Shown here: piece by piece, positions 30,127 through 38,680 of the stretch
How positions within the stretch are numbered: the stretch's first letter is position 1
How the letters are laid out: every line of letters starts with the position of its first letter
Assembly: GCA_017309275.1 (NCBI GenBank)
Contig: JAFKLT010000059.1
Location: 1 to 61,642, forward strand
From: Sphingomonadales bacterium
GTDB taxonomy: Bacteria; Pseudomonadota; Alphaproteobacteria; Sphingomonadales; Sphingomonadaceae
Length of the DNA stretch: 61,642 bases
Direction: 5' to 3'
Made by a program: the position numbers and the translations under genes
Notes under the pieces: model-generated
What the model was told of the DNA's origin: nothing
The model's input: the letters and a program-made list of their open reading frames with translations, nothing else
Database searches by the model: none

Positions 30127-30813
30127 TCAGGCCGTGGGCTTTCCGGCCTCGATGATCGCAATCGCACCGGTTGGCGTGCGAAACGTCTCAACTTCGCGCA
30201 CGTCGCGAAAGCCGGCCTCTCTCATCAGAACCGGGAGCAATCCATCGGCATTGGGCTGCGTATCATGAACGCCATCGAGCTGCTGGATGGTCAGACGGAA
30301 CAGTGTACGCATAAGGCGGCTGCGCTGTTCTCCATAGTCGGCAACAAAGAGCTTGCCGCCGGGCGCAAGCGCCTGACGGGCCTCGCGCAGCAGACGTGCC
30401 TTTTCTTCAAGTCCGACCTGATGCAGGACGAGGCAGATCGCGACTTTCGTTGGGGCCGGCCAGCAGGCAACGGCCGATGCCGAAAAGAAGCCGACACAAA
30501 ATTCCGGTACGGGGATAATCCGCGCGGTCTTGGTTCGCGCAATTCGCGTCGCCGCTTCGTCGGGATCGATACCAAGATAGCGGACACCGGAGCTGTGGCG
30601 CGCGACCGCCAACGAGAGATTGCCGGTGCCCGAACCGATGTCGAGAATGATGTCGCCTTCGGCGGGAGCCATATGGTCGACGAGGCGTTCGCGCCAGATG
30701 CGCTCGCGGGTCGTGACGGCAACCCCGAAATCATAAAGCGGCGTCAGCCAATGATAGCCTGCTGCCGGCGTATAGGAACGCATCGGGGGTTTCGGTTCGG
30801 ATATGGCGGCCAC
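30127..30813 (-). CDS. Class I SAM-dependent methyltransferase (copy 2)
   Basis: 228 residues with a GTG start; ATG at 30783 is an alternative. The SAM site is LDIGSGTG, followed by GIDPDE and CLVLHQ. The segment FVADYGEQRSRLMRTLF and the C-terminal PTGAI strand match the methyltransferase at 7962-8621. It lies 124 bases after the AraC gene at 30938-31705, so the AraC-methyltransferase order of the first locus is repeated here inside the copper region. Substrate unknown. Confidence 0.77.
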   Translation of the reverse strand: MAAISEPKPPMRSYTPAAGYHWLTPLYDFGVAVTTRERIWRERLVDHMAPAEGDIILDIGSGTGNLSLAVARHSSGVRYLGIDPDEAATRIARTKTARIIPVPEFCVGFFSASAVACWPAPTKVAICLVLHQVGLEEKARLLREARQALAPGGKLFVADYGEQRSRLMRTLFRLTIQQLDGVHDTQPNADGLLPVLMREAGFRDVREVETFRTPTGAIAIIEAGKPTA

Positions 30814-30937
30814 CTCATCGCGTTACGGCTTGCGGAACGATTGCGGCCGCGTGGCCGTCAAGACGGACCGTTTAAGGCCGGACAGGCTTAGCGGTCTTGA
30901 ATGTTTCGCCGGAAGCGCGATGCGCCGGGCGCCCCGC

Positions 30938-31705
30938 TCAGGATATGATTTCGAAAGCGAAAGCGCCGAGGCCTGCCGAGGGTGTCACGCCGAGCCATTG
31001 ACCGCAGCGCCTCGTGAAATGCGACTGGTCGGCAAAGCCGCCCGCCGCTGCGGCGTCGGCGAGGCCTCCGCCGGCCGCCAGCGCCCGCATGGCGCGCTGG
31101 AGCTGGAGCCATTGCAGCAATTTGGCCGGAGGCACGCCAAAGTCCCGGCCGACGATTTCGCGCAGGCGCGAGGGCGAAAGGCAGGCGACATCGGCCAGCG
31201 CCCGCGCCGTCGACAAATCGTCGGGAATCGCGAGCGCGGCGGACAAACGCGGGTCGAGCGGGTTTGTCGGCGATTGGTCGAGATAGTCGGACGCCCAGCG
31301 CTTTGCGTCCACCGCGTTCGCAATTTCGCCGAGGCCAGCCGCCGCTGCGGGCGCCAGCAAGACGGGCGCCGACCGGGCGGCGAGGCGCGCATCGGCGCGA
31401 AAAAGCGGGTCGAGATAGAAGGACCGCACAAGGGCGCCCTTGGGCCCAAGGCGATGGTGGACATGCGACGCGATGGCGACGGCCTGTCCGACGGGAAGCG
31501 TCATCGGTTCGTCGCCGCCAATATCGAGATCGCGTTCGACGGCGAGACTTATTTGATGCGCGAGATGGCTGTGGGGGCGGCTGTTCCCGATGCGCGCGTC
31601 GATCAAGGCCCAGCCGGTTCCCAGCATGATCGTGCCCGACCAGGAAGACACGTCGGCGCTCAAGCCGCGGCGATGCCGACGAACGGCTCGAGCGTACCGA
31701 ACCAT
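30938..31705 (-). CDS. AraC-family transcriptional regulator (copy 2)
   Basis: Up to 255 residues. The real start is uncertain: 31705 overlaps copD by 46 bases, while TTG at 31663 overlaps its stop (TTGA) and would leave a typical AraC sensing N-terminus (SSWSGTIMLGTGWAL, then HSHLAHQ). The C-terminal half has two helix-turn-helices (ADVACLSPSRLREIV; ADAAAAGGFADQSHFTRRC). It belongs to the same branch as the AraC protein at 8669-9358 and follows copCD on the same transcript. Confidence 0.8.
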   Translation of the reverse strand: MVRYARAVRRHRRGLSADVSSWSGTIMLGTGWALIDARIGNSRPHSHLAHQISLAVERDLDIGGDEPMTLPVGQAVAIASHVHHRLGPKGALVRSFYLDPLFRADARLAARSAPVLLAPAAAAGLGEIANAVDAKRWASDYLDQSPTNPLDPRLSAALAIPDDLSTARALADVACLSPSRLREIVGRDFGVPPAKLLQWLQLQRAMRALAAGGGLADAAAAGGFADQSHFTRRCGQWLGVTPSAGLGAFAFEIIS

Positions 31706-32625
31706 GCAACCAGCGCGAGGATGGCGAGCGCTGCCGATGCTTCGATCACAAGGCTCTTGCGCATCGCCGCCAGCGCCAGGTCGGGATCAGTAGCGACTCC
31801 CTCCGGATCGGCGCCCGGGATGGCGGCCATGAGCGCCGGGGTTAGCCTCCAGCGGTTCGCTGCCGCCAGCGCCAGCATCAGGCCGAACAGCGCGAGCTTG
31901 GCGAGGAGCAATTGTCCGTAGGGCGATTCGAGCGATCGTCCCAGATTTTCGGCCCCGACGATCATCTGGCTATTGATGAGGCCGGTCGCGGCAATGACGA
32001 GGACGCATATCGTGCCGACGCGCGAAAATTGATCGAGGCTTCGCGCCGCGAGGCGGACCCCATCCGGTATATTGCCGAGCCGCTTTCGCGAAATCAGCAG
32101 CAGGAAGGCACCGATGGCGCCGATCCAGACTGCCGCTGCGATCAGGTGCAACATGTCGCTGACCCGATGAATGGTTCCGGCCCCGCCCTCGGTCGCGCCC
32201 GCATGGCCGGACCAGACCAAACTGGCAACGGCGACCGAGCCGGCGAGCGTGAGGATCGCAGCGGCAGTTGTCGGCCAACGTGTCATCCAGACCGCAATCG
32301 CCAGCGCGAAAAGCAGCGCGGCGCTCCGAACGATCCAAGCCAAGCCCACTTCGGACTCGCGCACCAGGTCCCAGAATGGCTGGAACTCAAGCGAGAAGAG
32401 GCCGACGCCCTGCATTGACGCCGCGAGGACGGCCATTCCGAGGGTAGAGACGAGCAAGCCGGCGCCGCACAACCAACGCTCCGCGCGCCAGATCGCAGCC
32501 ATTGGCTCGAGGTCGGCCCGTTCGCTGCGTGTCAACGCGTAAAGCGAGAACGCCGCGAGGCCGACGACGAGCATCAGGTCCGCGTAAAGCGCGAACCTGA
32601 TGCCGATCAAAATCGGGTCGCCCAC
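31660..32625 (-). CDS. copD: CopD copper resistance membrane protein
   Basis: 321 residues, about eight membrane segments, with His and Met in the membrane helices (HAGATEG, HRVSDMLHLIAAAVWIG) as in the CopD/YcnJ family. It moves copper across the inner membrane together with CopC. It starts 4 bases after the copC stop, so copCD is an operon under the ECF-type promoter at 33044-33071. Confidence 0.9.
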   Translation of the reverse strand: MGDPILIGIRFALYADLMLVVGLAAFSLYALTRSERADLEPMAAIWRAERWLCGAGLLVSTLGMAVLAASMQGVGLFSLEFQPFWDLVRESEVGLAWIVRSAALLFALAIAVWMTRWPTTAAAILTLAGSVAVASLVWSGHAGATEGGAGTIHRVSDMLHLIAAAVWIGAIGAFLLLISRKRLGNIPDGVRLAARSLDQFSRVGTICVLVIAATGLINSQMIVGAENLGRSLESPYGQLLLAKLALFGLMLALAAANRWRLTPALMAAIPGADPEGVATDPDLALAAMRKSLVIEASAALAILALVAWFGTLEPFVGIAAA

Positions 32626-32629
32626 CGCC

Positions 32630-33013
32630 TTACTTTACGGTGAAGCTGAATTCGCTACCCATGCGGTGGGTGTCGGCACCTGCCGCCGACCATGTGACCT
32701 TGTAGGTTCCGGGCGAGAGCGGTCGCTTGACCATCAACATCGCCGACTTGCCTTCCTTGCCCATCATCGACGAGAAGGGGACCTTCATCGGAGCATGATT
32801 GGCCATGCCGGGCATCCCGGTCATGACCAACTCGGTCTTGAGGGTCGAGGCGACGATCTTTTCGTTGAACTGGAGATTGATCGACGTCACTTTCGAGACC
32901 GTCGAATTGGCCGTAGGCGTCGAAGCCACCAGCTTGGTGTGCGCGCTCGCCGTGATCGGCATAAGGAACAACGCGAAAGCGGCAGCCGTAGAGGGGAGAA
33001 ACGTCTTGAGCAT
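32630..33013 (-). CDS. copC: CopC periplasmic copper-binding protein
   Basis: 127 residues. Start 33013 follows GGAGG. The signal peptide ends in ASAHTKL, so the mature protein begins with His, the Cu(II) ligand known for CopC. A beta-barrel follows with Met-rich MTGMPGMANHAPM and a final ADTHRMGSEFSFTVK strand. It is a periplasmic copper carrier paired with CopD. Confidence 0.93.
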   Translation of the reverse strand: MLKTFLPSTAAAFALFLMPITASAHTKLVASTPTANSTVSKVTSINLQFNEKIVASTLKTELVMTGMPGMANHAPMKVPFSSMMGKEGKSAMLMVKRPLSPGTYKVTWSAAGADTHRMGSEFSFTVK

Positions 33014-33043
33014 GAAAACCTCCAATTGTGTGTCTGTCCTGCT

Positions 33044-33071
33044 AATACGCAGGGCATCGACATGGCCCTCA
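33044..33071 (-). promoter_or_regulatory. ECF-type promoter for copCD
   Basis: Minus strand: TGAGGG (33066-33071), 16 bases, CGTATT (33044-33049) preceded by CTG. The predicted leader to copC is about 25 bases. It is head to head with the sigma-operon promoter at 33096-33123. Confidence 0.8.
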
Positions 33072-33095
33072 TATTTCCTTGGGGAATATTCTGTG

Positions 33096-33123
33096 TGAGG
33101 GGTCCGACGTTTCGGCGCGTATG
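33096..33123 (+). promoter_or_regulatory. Autoregulatory ECF-type promoter of the sigma operon
   Basis: TGAGGG (33096-33101), 16 bases, CGTATG (33118-33123). It lies 29 bases upstream of the anti-sigma gene. ECF operons usually drive themselves, so this is the reference site for the motif. Confidence 0.8.
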
Positions 33124-33152
33124 TACAAGGACGGAAAGGTTCGAGACGATTG

Positions 33153-33419
33153 ATGGATGAGGAGCTTCGCATTTTGGACAGGGTTGATCTGCCCTCAGCA
33201 CTTGATGCGCTCGACGATCGCATCATGGGGGCGTTGGCGTTGCGACGACGCGAAGCTGCGGCGATGCCGCGGATGATGGCGTTGGCGGCGTTCATTTCGC
33301 TCGCAGGCGGCGTATTTGCGGGAAGCGCGATCTCTCAGCCGGCGGTCGCAGCGAGTCCGCTCGCGCCCTTTGGGCCGGCGAGCGCGCTGGCGCCCTCCAC
33401 CTTGCTGGACGTGCGGTAA
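33153..33419 (+). CDS. CnrY-like anti-sigma factor (small membrane protein)
   Basis: 88 residues: about 40 cytosolic residues with a helical, acidic/Leu-rich start (MDEELRILDRVDLPSALDALDDR), one membrane helix (about 41-62) and a short periplasmic Pro/Ala tail. There is no ZAS His/Cys zinc motif. This layout and its place ahead of a CnrX-like sensor and an ECF sigma match CnrY of CnrYXH. Sequence similarity alone would be too weak, so the call rests on order and topology. The sensor gene starts 2 bases after its stop. Confidence 0.72.
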   Translation: MDEELRILDRVDLPSALDALDDRIMGALALRRREAAAMPRMMALAAFISLAGGVFAGSAISQPAVAASPLAPFGPASALAPSTLLDVR

Positions 33420-33421
33420 AG

Positions 33422-33859
33422 ATGCCCTCACGCCGTCTACTTCTCGTGGCAATCATCGCTTTCGCGGCAGCCATAGCTGGCGTTTTCGTCGGGCGTGTGG
33501 TGTCCGATGCGCCGAAGGCGGATGAGACCGAACTGCACGCGTTGCTTCATGGTGAACTCGACTTGACCAAAGAGCAGCAAGCGAGGATCGAGCGGATCGA
33601 AGCTGATTTTACGAGCCGCCGTCGAGCGTTAGAGCTGGAAATGCGGGCTGCTAATGTCCGGCTCGCGCAGGCGATAGAGGCTGAACATGGCTATGGGCCG
33701 CAGGTCACCAAGGCGATCGACGAGACGCACGAAGTGATGGGCGATCTTCAAAAGGAAACGCTCCAGCATCTCTTCGCGATGCGAGGGGTCCTGAGCCCCG
33801 ATCAGGCAGAGATGTTCGACAAGAGCGTGGTCAAGGCGCTGACCGCCGATGCGCAGTGA
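33422..33859 (+). CDS. CnrX-like periplasmic heavy-metal sensor
   Basis: 145 residues: N-terminal membrane anchor (6-24), then a four-helix periplasmic domain. The five ligands known for Ni/Co in CnrX (H42, H46, E63, H119, M123) appear here as H39, H43, E60, H116 and M120, each shifted by exactly three residues, in LHALLH, RIERIEADF and QHLFAM. It should bind a metal ion in the periplasm and release the sigma factor through the anti-sigma protein. The copper-gene context suggests copper as inducer, but Ni or Co is equally allowed by the ligands. Confidence 0.85.
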   Translation: MPSRRLLLVAIIAFAAAIAGVFVGRVVSDAPKADETELHALLHGELDLTKEQQARIERIEADFTSRRRALELEMRAANVRLAQAIEAEHGYGPQVTKAIDETHEVMGDLQKETLQHLFAMRGVLSPDQAEMFDKSVVKALTADAQ

Positions 33860-34440
33860 GCGCCGACCTATCGCAATTCAGCGATCAGGACTTGGCAGCC
33901 TTCGCCCGCGCGCATCGAGAAGATGCATACCGCGAGTTGTTGCGGCGACATAAAACCGGTATCTACCGGCTCATCGTCAAGCAGATCGGCGATGCCGATG
34001 AAGCGATGGATCTGACGCAGGAAAGCTTCGTTGCTGGCTTCTCTGCGCTTGATCGCTACGATGGCGATCGGTCATTTCGCACCTGGATCGCACATATTGC
34101 ACTCAATAAATGCCGCGATTGGGCACGCCGGAGACGAGTGCGCGCCTTCTTTTCCCGAGCGCTTCCGCTGGAGAGCGCCCATCATGTCGCAAGCGATAAC
34201 CCGGGACCGGACGCCGAGACAACTGACAAGCGGGAGCTCGCGCGGGTTCGCGGAGCGATCGACCTCTTACCGCAAAATTTGCGTGAGGTGTTGCTTTTGC
34301 GCGGCGTCGATGAGGTCAGCCAAGCGGAAACTGCTATGATTTTGCGGGTCAGCGAGAAGACTGTCGAAACGCGACTCTATCGAGCGCGGAGCAGGCTCAG
34401 AGAATTGCTTGCGAGAACATCCGCGAGCGCAGGAGGTTGA
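33856..34440 (+). CDS. ECF RNA polymerase sigma factor (CnrH-like)
   Basis: 194 residues with a GTG start overlapping the sensor stop (GTGA). Region 2 is visible as YRLIVKQIGDADEAMDLTQESFVAGFSAL...FRTWIAHIALNKCRDW, and region 4 as LPQNLREVLLLRGVDEVSQAETAMILRVSEKTVETRLYRAR. It is the output of the sensor module and probably recognises the TGAGGG-N16-CGTAT promoters found in front of the copper genes. No other sigma factor is encoded in the window. Confidence 0.92.
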   Translation: MSADLSQFSDQDLAAFARAHREDAYRELLRRHKTGIYRLIVKQIGDADEAMDLTQESFVAGFSALDRYDGDRSFRTWIAHIALNKCRDWARRRRVRAFFSRALPLESAHHVASDNPGPDAETTDKRELARVRGAIDLLPQNLREVLLLRGVDEVSQAETAMILRVSEKTVETRLYRARSRLRELLARTSASAGG

Positions 34441-34490
34441 CGCATCGACCTCCAGAGCGGGTGGCTGTCCTGATCGTCGGGAATTTTCCT

Positions 34491-34518
34491 TGAGGGGAAG
34501 TCCTTTTGCCTGCGTATA
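34491..34518 (+). promoter_or_regulatory. ECF-type promoter for the copAB operon
   Basis: TGAGGG (34491-34496), 16 bases, CGTATA (34513-34518) preceded by CTG. It lies 34 bases upstream of the multicopper oxidase start. Its 3' half matches the copC site closely (CCTGCGTAT in both). Confidence 0.8.
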
Positions 34519-34552
34519 GCTTTATGAACAATCAGGAACGGTTAGAAAGAAA

Positions 34553-36424
34553 ATGCAGATGGAAAGGCGTCGGTTCGTCACTGGAGCTTTGGGAGGCGGC
34601 GCCGCCGCAGCGATGGCTGCATGGTTCCCCGCTTGGGCCCAGCCCGTCTCTTCAGGTATCACGGCACCCCTCCCCACTGTCGCCGGCAACGACATTACGC
34701 TCCGCATCGCGCGCCAGACGATGCGGATCGACGGCAAGCTCAGCCGCGCGATTGGTATAAATGGCACGGTTCCCGCCCCGCTCGTTCGGCTGAAGGAGGG
34801 GCAGACCGCCCGCTTGACTGTCGTCAATGACCTCGACGAGGACAGCTCGATCCACTGGCACGGGCTGATCCTGCCTTTCCAGATGGATGGCGTCCCGGGA
34901 GTCAGCTTTCCGGGCATCAAGCCGCGCTCAACCTTCGTTTACGAGTTCCCGGTCGTCCAGTCGGGCACCTATTGGTATCACAGCCACTCGGGTCTGCAGG
35001 AGCAACTCGGCCATTACGGCCCGATCGTCATCGATCCCGCTGGTGTCGATCCGATTGGCTACGATCGCGAGCATGTCGTCGTGCTCTCCGACCACAGCCA
35101 GCTGTCACCCGAAGCGGTCTTCCGCAAACTCAAGGTTAATCCCGGTCATTTCAACATGCAGCGCCAGACCCTTTCAGGCCTGCTTGCCGGGAAGGATCAG
35201 CCGCTCAAGGAGCGGATCGATTGGGGCAAGATGCGGATGGATCCCACCGACGTCGCCGACGTCAACGGCTCGACCTACACCTTCCTCGTCAACGGCCACG
35301 GGCCGCGCGACAACTGGACCGCGCTGTTCAATCCCGGCGAACGTGTGCGGCTGCGGATCGTCAACGCGTCGGCGATGACGATCTTCAACGTCCGTATCCC
35401 TGGCCTCAGAATGACCGTGGTGCAGGCTGACGGCCTCAATGTCGTGCCGACCGAGATCGACGAATTCCAGATTGCCGTTGCCGAGACCTACGACGTGATC
35501 GTGACCCCGGTCGAGGATCGCGCCTATACGATGGTCGCCGAGGCCAACGACCGCTCGGGCATGGGGCGCGCGACACTCGCACCGCGCGCCGGAATGGCCG
35601 CCGAGGTGCCTCCGCTGCGCGAGCGTCCGCTCGCAACGATGAAGGACATGGGCATGGGCGACATGAATATGTCGGGCGGTTCAATGACCGGCATGGACCA
35701 TAGCGGGATGGCAATGGGAGCCGAAAGCGGCGCGGCGCCGATGGAAATGCCTGCAGGCGAGACGATGCCGGGCATGGATATGCCCGGTGCAGCTGCACCG
35801 GCTGCGGGAGCCATGGCAGGCATGGATCATTCGTCCATGGTCGTCATGGCAGGCATGGATCATGGCAGCATGAAAATGCGCGATTTCTCGGTCGCACCGC
35901 AAGTTGATCGAAATCCGGGCGTTCAGACGATCTCTCCGATGCCGCCTGATCGCATGGGCGATCCGGGGCAAGGGCTTGAGGATGTGGGGCACAAGGTGCT
36001 GACGTACCATGACCTCATCGCGCTCGAGCGCAATCCCGATGTGCGCGCTGCCGAGCGGTCGCTCGACATTCATCTCACGGGCAACATGGAGCGCTTCATG
36101 TGGTCGTTCGACGGCGTGAAGATGTCCGACTATCATGAGCCGATTCCGTTCATCGAAGGCGAACGAGTGCGGATCAACCTCATCAACGATTCGATGATGA
36201 GCCACCCGATCCATTTGCACGGCCATTTTTTCGAGCTGGTCACGGGGAAGGGCGATCGTTCGCCGCGCAAGCATACGGTGCTGGTCCAGCCGGGCGGCAC
36301 CGCGAGCTTCGATTTCACCGCTGACGCGCTCGGTGACTGGGCGTTCCACTGCCATCTTCTCTATCATATGCACGCCGGGATGATGCGCGTCGTCAGCGTC
36401 CGTCCGAAAGGAGACGGCGAATGA
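34553..36424 (+). CDS. copA: CopA multicopper oxidase
   Basis: 623 residues with a Tat signal (ERRRFVTG, cut near AWAQ). Three cupredoxin domains carry the copper ligands HWHG (101-104), WYHSHS, HPIHLHGHFF and the type 1 site HCHLLYHMHAGMM (from H599). A Met-rich insert (about residues 363-440, many MGM/MDH units) is typical of CopA and stores or passes Cu(I). It oxidises Cu(I) to Cu(II) in the periplasm. It heads the operon and overlaps copB by ATGA. Confidence 0.96.
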   Translation: MQMERRRFVTGALGGGAAAAMAAWFPAWAQPVSSGITAPLPTVAGNDITLRIARQTMRIDGKLSRAIGINGTVPAPLVRLKEGQTARLTVVNDLDEDSSIHWHGLILPFQMDGVPGVSFPGIKPRSTFVYEFPVVQSGTYWYHSHSGLQEQLGHYGPIVIDPAGVDPIGYDREHVVVLSDHSQLSPEAVFRKLKVNPGHFNMQRQTLSGLLAGKDQPLKERIDWGKMRMDPTDVADVNGSTYTFLVNGHGPRDNWTALFNPGERVRLRIVNASAMTIFNVRIPGLRMTVVQADGLNVVPTEIDEFQIAVAETYDVIVTPVEDRAYTMVAEANDRSGMGRATLAPRAGMAAEVPPLRERPLATMKDMGMGDMNMSGGSMTGMDHSGMAMGAESGAAPMEMPAGETMPGMDMPGAAAPAAGAMAGMDHSSMVVMAGMDHGSMKMRDFSVAPQVDRNPGVQTISPMPPDRMGDPGQGLEDVGHKVLTYHDLIALERNPDVRAAERSLDIHLTGNMERFMWSFDGVKMSDYHEPIPFIEGERVRINLINDSMMSHPIHLHGHFFELVTGKGDRSPRKHTVLVQPGGTASFDFTADALGDWAFHCHLLYHMHAGMMRVVSVRPKGDGE

Positions 36425-37644
36425 CCCGGGTCGCGCTTCTCCTCGCGGGTATCGCCCCGCTTGCCTTTGCTGTGCCCGCCGCGGCGCAGTCGATGGATCA
36501 TTCGATGCATGGTGCGGCGCCTGCGCCAACATCTGCTCCTTCGCCAACGCCAACGCCGACGCCAGCGCCGGTTGCGCAGCCCGCGCCCGAAGCGCCGGCC
36601 GAAGGGTCGATGGAGCAGATGGACCATGGGAGCATGCAGGGCATGGACATGGCGCCTAAAACTTCGACCTGCCTGCCCGACCATGCGGCGATGGGTCATT
36701 GTACGCCCGAGGCGGAGACTGCGGACAAGGGCGCTTCAGACATGGACGCGATGGATCATGGCACGGTGGCGCCATCCGATCCCGATTGTCCGCCCGAACA
36801 TGCCAAAATGGGCCATTGCACCCCGAAGGGCGGGTCTGCGAACCCCATGGCGGGAATGGAAGGCATGGCGACCACGAGCAGCGGTAGCGGCACCGATTTG
36901 CCGCCGGGAGATGCTACCGCGCCTGCGCCACCCGGCGACTGGTATGCCGATCGCATCTACCCCAAGGCCGAAATGGAGCATTCGCGCCACGACATGATGA
37001 AGGAGAATGGCGCGCAGACCATCGCTTTCATCAGCTTCAATCTTGCCGAATATCAGGCGCGCAAGGGTCGCGACGGATTCCGCTGGGACGGTGAGGCTTG
37101 GTATGGCGGCGACATCAACCGGCTGACGCTCAAGAGCGAAGGCGAGGCCGTGTTCGGCGAAGGGGTTGAGGGCGCCGAGGTCCAGGCACTCTATAGCCGG
37201 GCGATCGGCCCCTATTTCAATGCGCAGGCGGGTATCAGACAGGATCTTGGATCCGGCCCCGATCGCACCTATGCGACGATCGGTTTCGAGGGGCTCGCGC
37301 CCTATTGGTTCGAAGTCGAGGGCGCCTTGTTTTTGTCCAACAAGGGTGATCTGCTCGCGCGACTGGAAGGCTATTACGACCAGCGTATTACCCAGAAGCT
37401 GATTTTGCAGCCGAGGGCCGAGTTCAATTTTGCGCTTCAGGACGTTCCCGAAACCGGAATTGGTTCGGGACTGTCGGATGTCGAGCTCGGACTGCGCCTC
37501 CGCTATGAAATTGTGAAAGAGTTCGCGCCTTATGTCGGTGTCGAATGGGCGCGGAAGGTCGGGGATACTGCGCGTTTTGCTCGCGCCGCCGGCGAAGATC
37601 CCGGCGGAGTCAACTTCGTGATGGGGGTGCGCGCCTGGTTCTAG
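36421..37644 (+). CDS. copB: CopB outer-membrane copper resistance protein
   Basis: 407 residues. A signal peptide (ending AAAQS) leads to a long disordered Met/His/Pro-rich region with repeated MDHGSM units and two related CLPDHAAMGHCTP / CPPEHAKMGHCTP copies, then a beta-barrel domain (WYADRIYPKAEM to VNFVMGVRAWF) ending in Phe. It is the standard partner of CopA and is thought to sequester or export copper at the outer membrane. Confidence 0.95.
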   Translation: MTRVALLLAGIAPLAFAVPAAAQSMDHSMHGAAPAPTSAPSPTPTPTPAPVAQPAPEAPAEGSMEQMDHGSMQGMDMAPKTSTCLPDHAAMGHCTPEAETADKGASDMDAMDHGTVAPSDPDCPPEHAKMGHCTPKGGSANPMAGMEGMATTSSGSGTDLPPGDATAPAPPGDWYADRIYPKAEMEHSRHDMMKENGAQTIAFISFNLAEYQARKGRDGFRWDGEAWYGGDINRLTLKSEGEAVFGEGVEGAEVQALYSRAIGPYFNAQAGIRQDLGSGPDRTYATIGFEGLAPYWFEVEGALFLSNKGDLLARLEGYYDQRITQKLILQPRAEFNFALQDVPETGIGSGLSDVELGLRLRYEIVKEFAPYVGVEWARKVGDTARFARAAGEDPGGVNFVMGVRAWF

Positions 37645-37682
37645 AAGTTGCGCGGGGCGTCGAATCGTCGAGGAGAAATACC

Positions 37683-38126
37683 GTGAAACCAGCCTATCGC
37701 AGTCTCGCAGTGCAGACGATCGTCAGCGGCGTCATCATGTATCTGGTGATGTTCGTGATGATCGACCGCCTGTCGAGTTTCTACAATAACCTCAATATGG
37801 TTTACATGACGCTGATGATGGTTTCCCCGATGGTTGTCCTGATGATCCTCGCGATGCCGGGCATGTTTCCGTCGAAGCGCCTCAATATGTTTCTGCTGCT
37901 GGGATCGGCAGTCGCCTTCTTCGGGAGCTTTGGGCTGATCCGGACGCAAACGACGATCGGAGACACGGCCTTCTTGCGTTCGATGATCCCGCACCATTCG
38001 GGCGCTATCCTCATGTGCGAACAGGCGTCCCTCAAGGATGCCGAAGTTCGCGCACTCTGCCACGGAATTATCACGGGGCAAAAGGCCGAAATCGAACAGA
38101 TGAAATCCATACTCGCGAGGAAATGA
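37683..38126 (+). CDS. DUF305 family membrane protein
   Basis: 147 residues with GTG start at 37683 set by AGGAGA. Three membrane helices precede a short C-terminal DUF305 segment with the HH pair (SMIPHHSGAILMCEQASL) and a later Cys. DUF305 proteins are ferritin-like and common in copper clusters. It lies 38 bases after copB in the same operon. Confidence 0.82.
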   Translation: MKPAYRSLAVQTIVSGVIMYLVMFVMIDRLSSFYNNLNMVYMTLMMVSPMVVLMILAMPGMFPSKRLNMFLLLGSAVAFFGSFGLIRTQTTIGDTAFLRSMIPHHSGAILMCEQASLKDAEVRALCHGIITGQKAEIEQMKSILARK

Positions 38127-38127
38127 T

Positions 38128-38652
38128 ATGACGGGTCGAATGACGCGCCGCTATCTTCTCGGGCTGATCGCGGCTGGATCGGGAGTGGCGCTGGTGGCAT
38201 GCAGTTCTGCTTCGGCTCCAACGGCGGCCGATACAAAGAATGAAAAGGCCGACCCGTCGCGCTCCGATGCGGCAAAGGTCAGACGGATTCTCGTTTATCG
38301 CGACCCACAATGCGGCTGCTGTGAAGCGTGGGCAGAGATTGCTCGCAAAGCGGGCTATGACGTGACAGTCGAGAACCGTGCCGACATGGCAGCCGTAAAG
38401 GCGCGATACGGAGTGCCCGATCAATTGACCTCCTGCCATACGGCGGTCGTTGGCGGCTATGCGATTGAGGGTCATGTGCCGATGCGCCATGTCGCCCGAC
38501 TGCTTGGCGACAATCCAAGCGATATTCGCGGAATTGCCGTACCCGGCATGCCGCGCGGTTCGCCGGGGATGGAAATGCCGGATGGAAGTTCCGACGCGTT
38601 CGAGGTGATGGCGTTCGGCGCGAACGGGAAGATTGCTCGATTCCACGCATGA
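38128..38652 (+). CDS. DUF411 copper-related exported protein
   Basis: 174 residues. A twin-Arg start (MTRRYLLG) runs into a lipobox-like VACSS. The mature DUF411 domain has DPQCGCCEAW, a thioredoxin-like Cys cluster, and TSCHTAVVGGYAIEGHVP. These proteins (CopG-like) bind copper in the periplasm, probably in an electron-transfer or chaperone role. It starts one base after the DUF305 stop. Confidence 0.85.
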   Translation: MTGRMTRRYLLGLIAAGSGVALVACSSASAPTAADTKNEKADPSRSDAAKVRRILVYRDPQCGCCEAWAEIARKAGYDVTVENRADMAAVKARYGVPDQLTSCHTAVVGGYAIEGHVPMRHVARLLGDNPSDIRGIAVPGMPRGSPGMEMPDGSSDAFEVMAFGANGKIARFHA

Positions 38653-38680
38653 CCGTTCAGCAGATATAGAGGAGACAGAT

